Shown here one piece after another: positions 8,406 through 16,598 of a stretch of 64,000 nucleotides of DNA. The notes under the pieces are model-generated. The model saw only the letters and a program-made list of their open reading frames with translations, was not told the DNA's origin and made no database searches. Source of the DNA: Pseudomonas sp. GL-B-19 (GTDB lineage Bacteria; Pseudomonadota; Gammaproteobacteria; Pseudomonadales; Pseudomonadaceae). The stretch lies in assembly GCF_019956415.1 (NCBI RefSeq), contig NZ_JAHBDK010000097.1, positions 1 through 64,000 on the forward strand, read 5' to 3'. Within the stretch, counting starts at the first letter, position 1. The number at the start of each line of letters is the position of its first letter. Position numbers and translations under genes: made by a program.

Positions 8406-8510
8406 GCCCACTGCGCAGAACCTCCACTCGGCCTCTCGAGGGGGCGTGCACCGCAAACGCTAAAGCGAGGCGGCCGACCGGCCTGACCGGGAGGTTGTAC
8501 GCATTTCCCT

Positions 8511-8668
8511 GTGGGAGCTGAGCTTGCTCGCGATGACTGTAGAGCAGTCGACATCGAAGCGCCTGACCCACCGCCTTCGCCAGCAAGCCGTGCTCCTACA
8601 GGGGAGTGTGCCAAACACAAATGTTGTGTACATCACTGAACAATGTGGGAGCGAACCTGCTCGCGATG
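8511..8668. repeat. REP pair plus a third single REP
   Basis: GTGGGAGCTGAGCTTGCTCG (8511-8530) is paired with CGCCAGCAAGCCGTGCTCCT (8579-8598). A third copy, GTGGGAGCGAACCTGCTCGC (8645-8664), is unpaired. All lie downstream of the ABC-transporter operon. Confidence 0.85.
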
Positions 8669-8703
8669 ACGTCTGCGAAACAAATAAGGCGTGGAATAAA
8701 TGC

Positions 8704-8740
8704 AAAAAAAAGGGCCACCGCAACCCGACGTTGCGGCGAC
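8704..8740 (-). terminator. Rho-independent terminator of the ABC-transporter operon
   Basis: CCGCAAC (8718-8724) pairs with GTTGCGG (8730-8736). On the minus strand the hairpin is followed by a run of T residues (A-run at 8704-8711 on the plus strand). It is about 50 bases past the ATPase stop codon. Confidence 0.88.
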
Positions 8741-8788
8741 CCGAGAGTGGCACTTAACTAGCAGCTCACTGGCGTGAACATCAAAAAA

Positions 8789-9943
8789 TCAATGCGCCCC
8801 AGCAGCCTTGTTCAAATCGCTCTCAGCCCATTCGGTATAGACGCAGGCATCCGCAGTAGCCCAGCGCACACGCACCGGATCACCTGCTTTCATTGGCATG
8901 CCAGCAGCTGAAAGTGCCTTCACGGTCATCGACGTACCGCCCGAGGTCAGTACGCTGCAGGTCTGGCTTTCGCCCAGGAACAACACCTCCACAACCTTGG
9001 CTGATACTTCATTCCAGCCCGCAGCCAGCGGCTCCTGAGTGGCTTGTTCGATACTCAGTGCCAACGCCTTTTCCGGGCGCACCATCAGCAAAACATCCTG
9101 ATTGGTTTGCAGGCCGGCTGTCAGGCGGATCGACAGCGATTGCCCTTCGAACGAAGCCACCGCGTTGCCCTGAGCCTTAAGTTTCAGGAAGTTCGAGTTA
9201 CCGAGGAACGAGGCGACGAACGCATTCGGCGGGTTCTGGTACAAGTCATAGCCACTGCCCAGGCCGACGATCTTGCCGTGACTGAAAATCGCGATGCGTT
9301 GGGACAAACGCATGGCTTCTTCCTGGTCGTGGGTCACATAGACAATGGTGATGCCCAAACGTCGATGCAGTTGGCGCAATTCATCCTGCAAGTCTTCGCG
9401 CAGCTTTTTATCCAGCGCACCAAGGGGTTCATCCATCAACAGAATGCGTGGCTCATAGACCAGCGCCCGGGCGATGGCGACGCGTTGTTGCTGCCCCCCG
9501 GAGAGTTGCGAAGGGCGGCGATGGGCGAATTGTTCAAGCTGCACAAGCTTGAGCATTGCATCGACCCGACGTTCACGTTCCGCTGTGGCCAATTTGCGAA
9601 TCGCCAATGGGAAGGCGATGTTGTCGCGCACCGAAAGGTGCGGGAACAACGAGTAGCGCTGAAACACCATGCCGATGTCACGCTTGTGTGGCGGCACGTT
9701 GACCAGCGATTGGCCATTGACCAGGATCTCGCCGCTGCTCGGTGTTTCGAAACCGGCCAGCATCGACAGGGTGGTACTTTTACCGGAGCCGCTGGAGCCG
9801 AGAAAGGTGAGGAATTCACCGTCCTTGATGTCCAGCGAAATGTTGTCCACGGCGGCAAAGTCGCCGTAGTGCTTGTTCAGGTTGCGCAGGCTTACCAGCG
9901 ACTGGTCGTTCTGTTGAGCGGAATCTTTAATCACTGCACTCAT
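8789..9943 (-). CDS. ABC transporter ATPase, spermidine/putrescine (PotA) type
   Basis: A 384-residue nucleotide-binding subunit. Walker A is GSSGSGKSTT (about residue 49), the signature is LSGGQQQRVAIARAL, Walker B is ILLMDEPLGALD, and the H-loop is YVTHDQEEA. A C-terminal TOBE-like regulatory region spans about 285-370. It is the last gene of a four-gene importer operon (binding protein, permease, permease, ATPase), 17 bases after the second permease. PotABCD-type systems import polyamines, betaines, opines and other cationic or zwitterionic compounds. A zwitterionic N-heterocycle such as trigonelline would fit, which is inference. Confidence 0.92.
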   Translation of the reverse strand: MSAVIKDSAQQNDQSLVSLRNLNKHYGDFAAVDNISLDIKDGEFLTFLGSSGSGKSTTLSMLAGFETPSSGEILVNGQSLVNVPPHKRDIGMVFQRYSLFPHLSVRDNIAFPLAIRKLATAERERRVDAMLKLVQLEQFAHRRPSQLSGGQQQRVAIARALVYEPRILLMDEPLGALDKKLREDLQDELRQLHRRLGITIVYVTHDQEEAMRLSQRIAIFSHGKIVGLGSGYDLYQNPPNAFVASFLGNSNFLKLKAQGNAVASFEGQSLSIRLTAGLQTNQDVLLMVRPEKALALSIEQATQEPLAAGWNEVSAKVVEVLFLGESQTCSVLTSGGTSMTVKALSAAGMPMKAGDPVRVRWATADACVYTEWAESDLNKAAGAH

Positions 9944-9960
9944 GTCGTACTCCTGCGCGC

Positions 9961-10770
9961 TCAGGCGCTGATTTCATTGCGCCGGCGCAGTGCGGCGGCG
10001 ATCACCATGACCAATACCGAGAGGCCGATCAGCAGCGTCGAAGCGACGGCGATCACGGGCGTCAGGTCCTGGCGCAGGGTGGTCCACATTTTCACGGGAA
10101 GGGTTTGCAGGGTCGGGCTGGCCATCATCACGCTCAGCACCACTTCGTCCCACGACACCAGGAACGCAAACAGGGCACCGGCGACCATGCCCGGACGGAT
10201 CGCCGGAAAGGTCACCTTGAACACCGCTTGCAGGCGTGATGCACCGCAGATCACAGCGGCATCCTCGATCGACTGGTCGAACAGCTTCAGCGAGTTGATG
10301 ATCGAGATGATGGTGAACGGCAATGCAACGATGACGTGGCTGACCACGAAAGCGAACATCGTCCCGGTGTAGCCCAGTTTAAGGAACAGCGCGTACACCG
10401 CCACGGCGATGATCACCAAGGGCACGATCATCGGCAGGGTGAACAGGCCGTAGAGCATTTCCCGGCCAGGGAAGCGGCCGCGTACCAGGGCAAATGCAGT
10501 GGGCAGGCCCAGGGCGACGGCGAAGAATGTTGTCAACACCGCAACCTTGAGGCTGGCCATTGCAGCGTTCATCCAGTCGGCGTTGGAGAAGAACTGGCCG
10601 TACCATTTCAGCGTCCAGCCCGGTGGCGGGAACACCAGCCATTGCGACGATCCGAACGACAGCAGCACGATGAACACGATCGGCAGCAAAAGGAACAGAC
10701 CGATCAGCCCGGTGGTGAAGTACAGGCCGAAGCGCATCCGACGGCTCATGGCATTAGGGGTCAGGAGCAT
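9961..10770 (-). CDS. ABC transporter permease, PotC type
   Basis: A 269-residue inner-membrane permease with about six hydrophobic segments. It has the EAA-loop pattern in the region SIEDAAVICGASRLQAVFKVTFPAI, which contacts the ATPase. It starts 6 bases after the stop of the other permease, in one operon with it. With its partner it forms the translocation channel. Confidence 0.92.
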   Translation of the reverse strand: MLLTPNAMSRRMRFGLYFTTGLIGLFLLLPIVFIVLLSFGSSQWLVFPPPGWTLKWYGQFFSNADWMNAAMASLKVAVLTTFFAVALGLPTAFALVRGRFPGREMLYGLFTLPMIVPLVIIAVAVYALFLKLGYTGTMFAFVVSHVIVALPFTIISIINSLKLFDQSIEDAAVICGASRLQAVFKVTFPAIRPGMVAGALFAFLVSWDEVVLSVMMASPTLQTLPVKMWTTLRQDLTPVIAVASTLLIGLSVLVMVIAAALRRRNEISA

Positions 10771-10776
10771 GACGGC

Positions 10777-11721
10777 TTACCTCGCGTTGCTGGCGCCAAC
10801 CGGGGATTCCGGTTGAAGCTTCAGGTAGAAGTAGAACAACACCAGCGTAATGACGATCAACAACGCGGCACCGGCGCTCGCCAGCCCCCAGTTGAGGAAA
10901 GACTGCACCTGTTGAATGATGAACTCGGGCAGCATCATGTTCTGCGCACCACCCAGCAGCGCCGGGGTGACGTAGTAACCCAGAGACATCACAAACACCA
11001 TCAGGCCACCGGAGAACAGGCCTGGCCGGCACAGCGGCAGGAACACCCGGAAGAAGTTGGTCCAGGGACTGGCACCGCAGATCGAGCCGGCTTGCAGAAT
11101 CATCGGGTCGATAGCCTGCATGGTCGCCTGCAGCGGCAGTACGATGAACGGGATCATGATGTAGCTCATGCCGATCACCACGCCGGTGAGGTTATGCACC
11201 ATCTCCAGCGGTTGATCGATGATGCCCATCGCCATCAACGCCTTGTTGATGACCCCCGAAGCTTGCAACAGCACAAGCCAGGAGTAGGTACGGGCAAGGA
11301 GACTGGTCCACATCGACAACAACACAATGTTGAGAATCCAGCGACCCCAGCCATGCGGCACCAGGGTGATGGCCCAGGCCAGCGGAAAGCCCAGCAGCAG
11401 GCTGAACAGTGTCACCAGGCCGGCCACCGAGAAGGTGTTGAGCAGCACCCGGGCATACGCCGAGTTGGCGAACAATTGCTCGTAGTTGCCCAGCCCTGGA
11501 ACCGGCTCAAGCACGCCGCGCAGCAGCAGGCCAATCAACGGTGCCAGAAAGAACAGACCGAGGAACAGAAGGGCGGGGATCAGGTTGCTCGAACCACGCC
11601 AGCGTTGTGCCAGAGTCGGGGATTGCCTCATCGCAACCGCCTCGCCGAGGGCCAGACCGGCAGCACCATTGGCGCTACCGGATGCAGTGGGTTGACGGGG
11701 CGCGGTTACCGTCATTTTCAT
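10777..11721 (-). CDS. ABC transporter permease, PotB type
   Basis: A 314-residue permease with about six membrane segments. The EAA-like loop is DPMILQAGSICGASPWTNFF. The start at 11721 overlaps the binding-protein stop codon in an ATGA tetranucleotide, the usual sign of translational coupling. An upstream extension inside the previous gene was rejected. The N-terminus before the first membrane helix is long, about 50 residues. Confidence 0.92.
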   Translation of the reverse strand: MKMTVTAPRQPTASGSANGAAGLALGEAVAMRQSPTLAQRWRGSSNLIPALLFLGLFFLAPLIGLLLRGVLEPVPGLGNYEQLFANSAYARVLLNTFSVAGLVTLFSLLLGFPLAWAITLVPHGWGRWILNIVLLSMWTSLLARTYSWLVLLQASGVINKALMAMGIIDQPLEMVHNLTGVVIGMSYIMIPFIVLPLQATMQAIDPMILQAGSICGASPWTNFFRVFLPLCRPGLFSGGLMVFVMSLGYYVTPALLGGAQNMMLPEFIIQQVQSFLNWGLASAGAALLIVITLVLFYFYLKLQPESPVGASNAR

Positions 11722-12749
11722 TTGACCAGCCATTCGTTCCACCGTGTCGCGATGGCAGGACCGTTTTTGGCCCAATACGCGAAATCAAGAGTGATCTGAT
11801 CCTTGGCGTAGGCAGTCGGCAGGTTAGGTGCCAAAGCCGAATCCAGGAGCGCGACGCTGTCGACGTTGACCGGAGCGTAGGCGGTCAGGTTGGAGAAGTC
11901 GGCCTGACCCTTGGCACTGCTGGCGTTAGCCAGGAACTTCATTGCTGCGTCCTTGTTTTTCGAACCTTTGGGAATGACCAGGATGTCGGCCATGACCAGG
12001 TTCTGTTTCCAGCTCACGCCGACGGGGGCGCCGTCTTCTTGCAGCGCGTGAATGCGGCCGTTCCAGAATTGACCCATGCTCGCTTCGCCGGAGGCCAGCA
12101 ACTGTTGCGACTGAGCGCCGCCGCCCCACCAGACGATGTCTTTCTTGATGGTGTCGAGTTTCTTGAAGGCCCGATCCAGGTCTAGCGGATAGAGTTTGTC
12201 CGCGGCGACGCCGTCAGCCAGCAGCGCCAGTTCCAGCACACCTGGGCTTGGCCATTTATAGAGTGCGCGTTTACCGGGGTAGGTCTTGGTGTCGAATAGC
12301 GCGGACCAGTCCTGGGGTTTGCTGGCGCCGAGCTTGCTTTCGTTGTAGCCGAGGACGAAGGAGAAGAAGAACGAGCCGACGCCGTGATCGGAGACGAACC
12401 GCGGGTCGATTTTATCCCGTTCAATGACTTTGAAATCGAGGGGTTCGAGCAGGCCTTCGGAGGCGGCGCGCAAGGCGAAGTCAGCTTCGACATCAACCAC
12501 GTCCCACTGCACGTTGCCGCTTTCGACCATGGCTTTGAGTTTGCCATAGTCGGTGGGGCCATCCTGGACCACGGTGATGCTGCTGGCCTTGCTGAACGGA
12601 TCGGCCCAGGCTTGCTTTTGCGCATCCTGAGTGCTGCCGCCCCAGCTGACAAAGTTGACGCTTTCAGCTGCCATCAACGCTTGGCTGGTCACGCTCAGCA
12701 GTCCCGCAAAAAGAACCGCGGTTGCACGTTTGTTCAACACCATTTTCAC
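11718..12749 (-). CDS. Periplasmic substrate-binding protein, PotD type
   Basis: A 343-residue binding protein with a signal peptide (hydrophobic residues 10-24, likely cleavage at ALMA-AE near residue 28). The mature protein begins with the typical VNFVSWGGSTQDAQKQAW block. The family fold is also seen in WDVVDVEADFALRAASEGLL and in KDIVWWGGGAQSQQLLASGE. It heads the importer operon. Operator copy 4 lies about 100 bases upstream (12851-12868), placing uptake under the same control as the catabolic genes. The ligand is unknown. Confidence 0.92.
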   Translation of the reverse strand: MKMVLNKRATAVLFAGLLSVTSQALMAAESVNFVSWGGSTQDAQKQAWADPFSKASSITVVQDGPTDYGKLKAMVESGNVQWDVVDVEADFALRAASEGLLEPLDFKVIERDKIDPRFVSDHGVGSFFFSFVLGYNESKLGASKPQDWSALFDTKTYPGKRALYKWPSPGVLELALLADGVAADKLYPLDLDRAFKKLDTIKKDIVWWGGGAQSQQLLASGEASMGQFWNGRIHALQEDGAPVGVSWKQNLVMADILVIPKGSKNKDAAMKFLANASSAKGQADFSNLTAYAPVNVDSVALLDSALAPNLPTAYAKDQITLDFAYWAKNGPAIATRWNEWLVK

Positions 12750-12850
12750 GCCCTCATTGTTGTGTTTATGAGCGGGGCTTCGAGCGCCCGCCTATCGGGA
12801 GCAGTAGGTCCATCGAGTCAGTTCTGACTGTCCGGTCTATGGAATATCAT

Positions 12851-12868
12851 ATTATGGTATTCCAAACT
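12851..12868. promoter_or_regulatory. Operator copy 4 (GntR-type palindrome)
   Basis: ATTATGGTATTCCAAACT, 15 of 18 matches to the shared consensus, best in the left half. It lies about 100 bases upstream of the ABC-transporter binding-protein gene. Confidence 0.7.
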
Positions 12869-12971
12869 TTGTGCAAGCACTTTGCCGTACCGGCTATCAG
12901 CCAAAACATGCTTTTTTGTTCGGCGAGGGCATTGCCCAACCTAACTCGAATCCAGAGGACGACTTGCCCTT

Positions 12972-13071
12972 TGTAGGAGCTGGCTTGCCAGCGATGGATT
13001 CACAAACACCGCGTTTATCCGGCAAACACGCGTCATCGTTGACGACCATCGCTGGCAAGCCAGCTCCTACA
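12972..13071. repeat. REP pair, GTAGGAGCTGGCTTGCCAGC type
   Basis: GTAGGAGCTGGCTTGCCAGC (12973-12992) and its complement near 13050-13070, on either side of a short spacer. It lies directly downstream of the RibBX gene and upstream of the ABC operon promoter. Confidence 0.9.
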
Positions 13072-13083
13072 GTGGGTCACTAT

Positions 13084-14193
13084 TCACTGGGCGAACGGGA
13101 TGCTTTCTACGACTTCCAGGTCGTACCCGGTCAAACCCGCGTATTTGAGCGGTGGGCCGAGATGACGCAGTTTGCCCACGCCAAGGTCTTGCAGGATCTG
13201 CGCCCCAGTCCCCACTTCAGAATAGATGCGTGACTGCGAACGGCTGAACTGGCGAGGCGGCTGCGTGAGTTGCGGTACACGCTCGAGCAATGCCTGTGAC
13301 GACTCATGGTTAGCCAACACCACCACCACGCCACGACCTTCTTCGGCAATCCGCTGCAACGCGGCCCATAGCGTCCAGTTGGACGGGCCGCTGTACTCGG
13401 CGCCGACGAGATCGCGCAATGGGTCGATCACATGCACACGCACAAGCGTCGCTTCATCGCGGCGCAAGTCGCCCATCACCATTGCCATGTGGACACCGCC
13501 TTCGATGCGATCCTCGAAGGTGATCAGACGAAAGGTGCCGTGCACGGTGGGCAGCTCGCGTTCACCGATGCGCACCACGGTGTGTTCGGTGCTCAGACGG
13601 TAGTGAATCAGGTCGGCGATGGTGCCAATCTTGATGCCGTGCTTGCGCGCGAACACTTCCAGGTCCGGACGACGGGCCATCGTGCCGTCATCGTTCATGA
13701 CTTCTACGATCACCGAGGCCGGCGTGAAGCCTGCCAGGCGCGCCAGGTCGCAGCCAGCCTCGGTATGACCGGCGCGGGTCAGCACGCCGCCTTCCTTGGC
13801 GCGCAACGGAAAGATGTGCCCCGGCTGTACCAGATCGGTGGGCCCGGCATTCGAGGCAACGGCCGCCGCAACGGTGCGCGCCCGGTCCGCCGCGGAGATG
13901 CCGGTAGTCACCCCGGTGGCGGCCTCGATGGACACGGTGAACGCGGTGCTGAACACACTGCCATTGCTCGGAACCATTTGCTCCAGACCCAGGCGCTGGC
14001 AGTGGTCGTCGGTCAGCGTCAGGCAGATCAGGCCACGCGCCTCACGGGCCATGAAGCTGATCGCTTGGGCTGTGCAACAGTCGGCTGCCAGCAGCAGATC
14101 GCCTTCGTTTTCCCGGTCCTCGTCATCGACCAGTAGCACCATTTTGCCTTGGCGATAGTCTTCGATAATTTCTTCGATAGTGTTGAAGGCCAT
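13084..14193 (-). CDS. RibBX-type protein: 3,4-DHBP synthase with degenerate GTP cyclohydrolase II domain
   Basis: A 369-residue protein. Residues about 1-205 are a complete RibB domain, which makes 3,4-dihydroxy-2-butanone 4-phosphate for riboflavin: acidic motif LLVDDEDRENEGDL, RAGHTEAGCDLARLAG and VEVMNDDGTMARRPDLE. The C-terminal half aligns with RibA in layout but lacks the zinc-binding cysteine cluster (it reads VIDPLRDLVGAEY), as in the RibBX variant known in proteobacteria. The true start is MAFNTIEEI, and an earlier in-frame ATG lies within the operator. Control by the shared operator (14224-14241) suggests it raises flavin supply when the FMN-dependent oxygenase is induced. Confidence 0.88.
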   Translation of the reverse strand: MAFNTIEEIIEDYRQGKMVLLVDDEDRENEGDLLLAADCCTAQAISFMAREARGLICLTLTDDHCQRLGLEQMVPSNGSVFSTAFTVSIEAATGVTTGISAADRARTVAAAVASNAGPTDLVQPGHIFPLRAKEGGVLTRAGHTEAGCDLARLAGFTPASVIVEVMNDDGTMARRPDLEVFARKHGIKIGTIADLIHYRLSTEHTVVRIGERELPTVHGTFRLITFEDRIEGGVHMAMVMGDLRRDEATLVRVHVIDPLRDLVGAEYSGPSNWTLWAALQRIAEEGRGVVVVLANHESSQALLERVPQLTQPPRQFSRSQSRIYSEVGTGAQILQDLGVGKLRHLGPPLKYAGLTGYDLEVVESIPFAQ

Positions 14194-14223
14194 GTCGGGA
14201 ATCTCAGTGTTTGATGGAAATGT

Positions 14224-14241
14224 ATTGTGGTATACCATAAT
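14224..14241. promoter_or_regulatory. Operator copy 5 (GntR-type palindrome), divergent
   Basis: ATTGTGGTATACCATAAT, 17 of 18 matches to the consensus. It sits between the divergent RibBX gene (start 14193) and DUF1330 gene (start 14265), so one site can control both. Confidence 0.85.
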
Positions 14242-14264
14242 ACAAAATCAACCGAGAGGTCACT

Positions 14265-14561
14265 ATGAAGGCGTACTGGATTGCTCACGTGGATGTCACC
14301 GACCCCGATCAATACAGCCAATACACCCTGCGGGCACCGCAGGCATTTGCCGAATATGGCGGACGATTGCTGGCGCGCGGCGGGCGCAGTGAGGCGATGG
14401 AAGGTCGGCCGACGCCACAACGCAGCGTGGTGATCGAATTTGACTCTTATGAACAGGCGCTGGCGTGCTATCGGTCAGATCTGTATCAGGAGGCGAAAGG
14501 GCATCGCGAGGGGGTGGCTCGGGCCGAGGTGATTATTGTCGAGGGTGTAGCGCCAGCATGA
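14265..14561 (+). CDS. DUF1330 family protein
   Basis: A 98-residue protein of the DUF1330 type, a ferredoxin-like alpha/beta fold related to dimeric alpha-beta barrel proteins. Visible blocks are YWIAHVDVTDPDQYSQYT, FAEYGGRLLARGGR and the SVVIEFDSYEQALACYRSDLYQ segment. GAGAGG precedes the ATG. It is expressed divergently from RibBX across a shared operator. The molecular role is not established. Such small proteins often accompany ring-degradation enzymes as isomerase-like or helper proteins. Confidence 0.85.
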   Translation: MKAYWIAHVDVTDPDQYSQYTLRAPQAFAEYGGRLLARGGRSEAMEGRPTPQRSVVIEFDSYEQALACYRSDLYQEAKGHREGVARAEVIIVEGVAPA

Positions 14562-14579
14562 AAAACGCCACATAACCCT

Positions 14580-14663
14580 GTAGGAGCCGGCTTGCCGGCG
14601 AAGGCGTCCTTGAGCATTGCACTTATCTTGCGGGCGCCTTCGCTGGCAAGCCAGCTCCTACAG
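14580..14663. repeat. REP pair, GTAGGAGCCGGCTTGCCGGC type
   Basis: Inverted REP sequences at 14580-14606 and 14634-14661 in the gap between the convergent DUF1330 and Nudix genes. They probably act as the transcript boundary. Confidence 0.9.
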
Positions 14664-14679
14664 GGGATACCGGTTTTCG

Positions 14680-15243
14680 CTAGCGGATGAAATGAATCTT
14701 GCCGCTGTCGTCGTTGCCGATGTAGATGCCATAGACGCCGGCCTGCCGTTCCTCGATGTAGCGCTCGAGGATCTGCCGGATCGCCGGGTAATAGATGCTG
14801 TCCCAAGGGATGTCCTCGGGTGCAAAGAATTTGTAGTCGAGGGTTTCCGGCCCGAACTGGCCAGTGATTTCCAGGGCGATGGCGCGGAAGATGATGTACA
14901 CCTCGCTGATCTTCGGCACGCTGAAGATCGAGTAGGGTGAGAGGATTTCGCCCCGCACGCCACTCTCTTCCCAGACCTCGCGCAACGCTGCCTGCTCGGT
15001 GGTTTCGCCAGCCTCCATGAAGCCCGCTGGTAACGTCCAGGTGCCGGGGCGCGGCGGGATCGCGCGTTGGCACAGCAAGTACTTGCCGTCCTGCTCGATG
15101 ATGCACCCGGCAATGATTTTCGGATTGATGTAGTGGATATAGCCGCAGCTGCGGCACATCAGGCGCTCGTGCGTATCGCCCGGCGGTTGCTGCTGACCGA
15201 GGTCATTGCCGCCGCACTTTGGACAAAAGCTCGGGCTGAACAT
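14680..15243 (-). CDS. Nudix hydrolase with N-terminal zinc ribbon
   Basis: A 187-residue protein. The N-terminal zinc ribbon uses CPKCG (about 8-12) and CRSCGY (about 30-35). The Nudix box is complete: GFMEAGETTEQAALREVWEE (about 74-93). Relatives hydrolyse NADH, ADP-ribose, FAD or other nucleoside diphosphates. It lies 2 bases after the GntR regulator gene, in the same operon. In a cluster built on FMN-dependent enzymes, an FAD or dinucleotide pyrophosphatase that yields FMN is an attractive but unproven idea. General housekeeping is the alternative. Confidence 0.85.
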   Translation of the reverse strand: MFSPSFCPKCGGNDLGQQQPPGDTHERLMCRSCGYIHYINPKIIAGCIIEQDGKYLLCQRAIPPRPGTWTLPAGFMEAGETTEQAALREVWEESGVRGEILSPYSIFSVPKISEVYIIFRAIALEITGQFGPETLDYKFFAPEDIPWDSIYYPAIRQILERYIEERQAGVYGIYIGNDDSGKIHFIR

Positions 15244-15245
15244 GA

Positions 15246-15998
15246 TTAGCGACCTATGCGCGGTTCTTTGAGCGCGATGGGTTGGGTGATCTCGGGGATC
15301 GCCCCGGTCTCATCCTGCTTGCGCTTGAGGTAATCGAGGGCGACGGTGGCGGCGGCGCGGACGTGGTCGACGCAAGCCTGGTGAGCGGCCAGAGGATCAC
15401 CGCTCTTGATCGCCTCGACCATGCGTTCCATTTCCTGGTTGCTGGCGCCACGACGGTTTTCCTGGGACACCGACGTCGCGCGCAGGTAGCTGATGCGCGC
15501 CTGAAGCTGACGCAGCTGAGTAGCCGCGACGTGGTTACCGGAGCCTTCGAGCAGTACGTCGTAGAAACCTTGCACGGAGTCGATGACTTGTTGCAGTTCG
15601 CCTTCCTTGAGCGCCTGACGGTTTTCCTCCAGGGCTTTTTCCAGGGCCTTGATGTCCTTGGCCTTGGCGCGCAGGGTGAACAGCTGAACGATCAGCCCTT
15701 CGAGCACGCAACGCAGCTCATAAATATCGACGGCATCGGCCAGGGTAATGATCGCCACCCGTGGGCCCTTGGCGTCGGCAAATTCCACCAGACCTTCGGA
15801 TTCCAGGTGACGCAACGCTTCGCGCACGGAGGTACGGCTGACGCCCAGGCGATCGCACAGATCGCGTTCGACCAGACGGTCTCCCGGCAGAAGCTGGAAG
15901 TTCATGATGGCGCTTCGCAGTTTATCCAGCACGATTTCGCGCAGGGTAACGGGGTTGCGATTGACCTTGAAGCTGTCGTCGAGTGGCAGGCGTTTCAT
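15246..15998 (-). CDS. GntR-family regulator, FadR/FCD subfamily
   Basis: A 250-residue regulator. The winged helix (about residues 15-80) contains ERDLCDRLGVSRTSVREALR. The C-terminal all-helical FCD domain (about 90-230) includes DAVDIYELRCVLEG and metal-site-type histidines (HQACVDH). It probably binds the palindrome ATTATGGTATACCATAAT found six times in this region and responds to a pathway acid. The ATG at 15998 has GGA a few bases upstream. A longer reading reaching 16067 was judged unlikely. It follows the decarboxylase-like gene and is likely the seventh gene of the catabolic operon. Confidence 0.92.
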   Translation of the reverse strand: MKRLPLDDSFKVNRNPVTLREIVLDKLRSAIMNFQLLPGDRLVERDLCDRLGVSRTSVREALRHLESEGLVEFADAKGPRVAIITLADAVDIYELRCVLEGLIVQLFTLRAKAKDIKALEKALEENRQALKEGELQQVIDSVQGFYDVLLEGSGNHVAATQLRQLQARISYLRATSVSQENRRGASNQEMERMVEAIKSGDPLAAHQACVDHVRAAATVALDYLKRKQDETGAIPEITQPIALKEPRIGR

Positions 15999-16085
15999 GG
16001 GGTCCGCTCTGAATGTGGCTGTCCATGCAAAAAGAGCACTTCGATCCTTTGGATCATCCGTACTCATTCAATCAAACAGCCAAGG

Positions 16086-16475
16086 TTAACTGGAGGCCTC
16101 GGCATCGGCTTCGGCGAACGCTTCACGGGCGAGCCGGAAACTGTCGACGGCAGCGGGTACACCGCAATATATGCCGACCTGAAGCAGAATTTCGCGTATT
16201 TGCTCACGACTCAGGCCGTTACGCAAGGCACCGCGCACATGCAGCTTGAGTTCGTGAGGCCGGTTGAGGGCCGAGATCATGGCCAGGTTGATCATGCTGC
16301 GCTCTTTTAGCGACAAACCCTCACGACCCCAGACGTGGCCCCAGCAGTACTCGGTGACCATTTCCTGCAACGGACGGGTGAAGTCGTCGGCATTCTCGAT
16401 GGAGCGTTTCACATAGGCTTCACCCAGTACCTGGGTGCGGATCTGCAAGCCTTTTTCGTACTTCTCGTTACTCAT
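16086..16475 (-). CDS. Carboxymuconolactone decarboxylase-like protein
   Basis: A 129-residue protein of the CMD/AhpD superfamily, the size of PcaC. It carries the family region LSLKERSMINLAMISALNRP and HVRGALRNGLSREQIREIL, with the last helix VGIYCGVPAAVDSFRLAREA. PcaC removes CO2 from gamma-carboxymuconolactone, and other members are peroxidases or of unknown role. Here it lies between the semialdehyde dehydrogenase and the regulator. A decarboxylase or lactone-handling step on the ring-opened product is possible, because the tgn-type intermediate is a hydroxybutyrolactone. This is inference. Confidence 0.85.
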   Translation of the reverse strand: MSNEKYEKGLQIRTQVLGEAYVKRSIENADDFTRPLQEMVTEYCWGHVWGREGLSLKERSMINLAMISALNRPHELKLHVRGALRNGLSREQIREILLQVGIYCGVPAAVDSFRLAREAFAEADAEASS

Positions 16476-16515
16476 TTCGCTTATCTCCGTGGGGCACGGA
16501 TATCAGTGCTGTTCT

Positions 16516-16582
16516 GTCGGAGCCCGGCTTGCCGGCGAAGGCGTACTCAAGAACGCCATCGCCGGCAAGCCGGACTCCTACA
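16516..16582. repeat. REP pair inside the operon
   Basis: GGAGCCCGGCTTGCCGGCGA (16519-16538) with its complement at 16559-16580. It lies between the semialdehyde dehydrogenase and carboxymuconolactone decarboxylase-like genes, which run in the same direction. Confidence 0.85.
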
Positions 16583-16598
16583 ATATGACCAACATGAC

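Noticed and set aside
7132..8586. Long minus-strand reading frame of 484 codons
   Set aside because: It lies opposite the NCS1 permease. Its translation is Arg/His/Gln-rich with no membrane or domain pattern, as expected for a shadow of GC-rich coding DNA.
10336..11799. Plus-strand reading frame of 487 codons across the ABC permeases
   Set aside because: His/Gln/Arg-rich low-complexity product opposite two well-supported permease genes with proper overlaps and start signals.
12838..12856. A second overlapping operator-like palindrome (GGAATATCATATT) beside copy 4
   Set aside because: It lacks the GGTATACC core and fits the consensus poorly. Kept only as part of the copy 4 surroundings.
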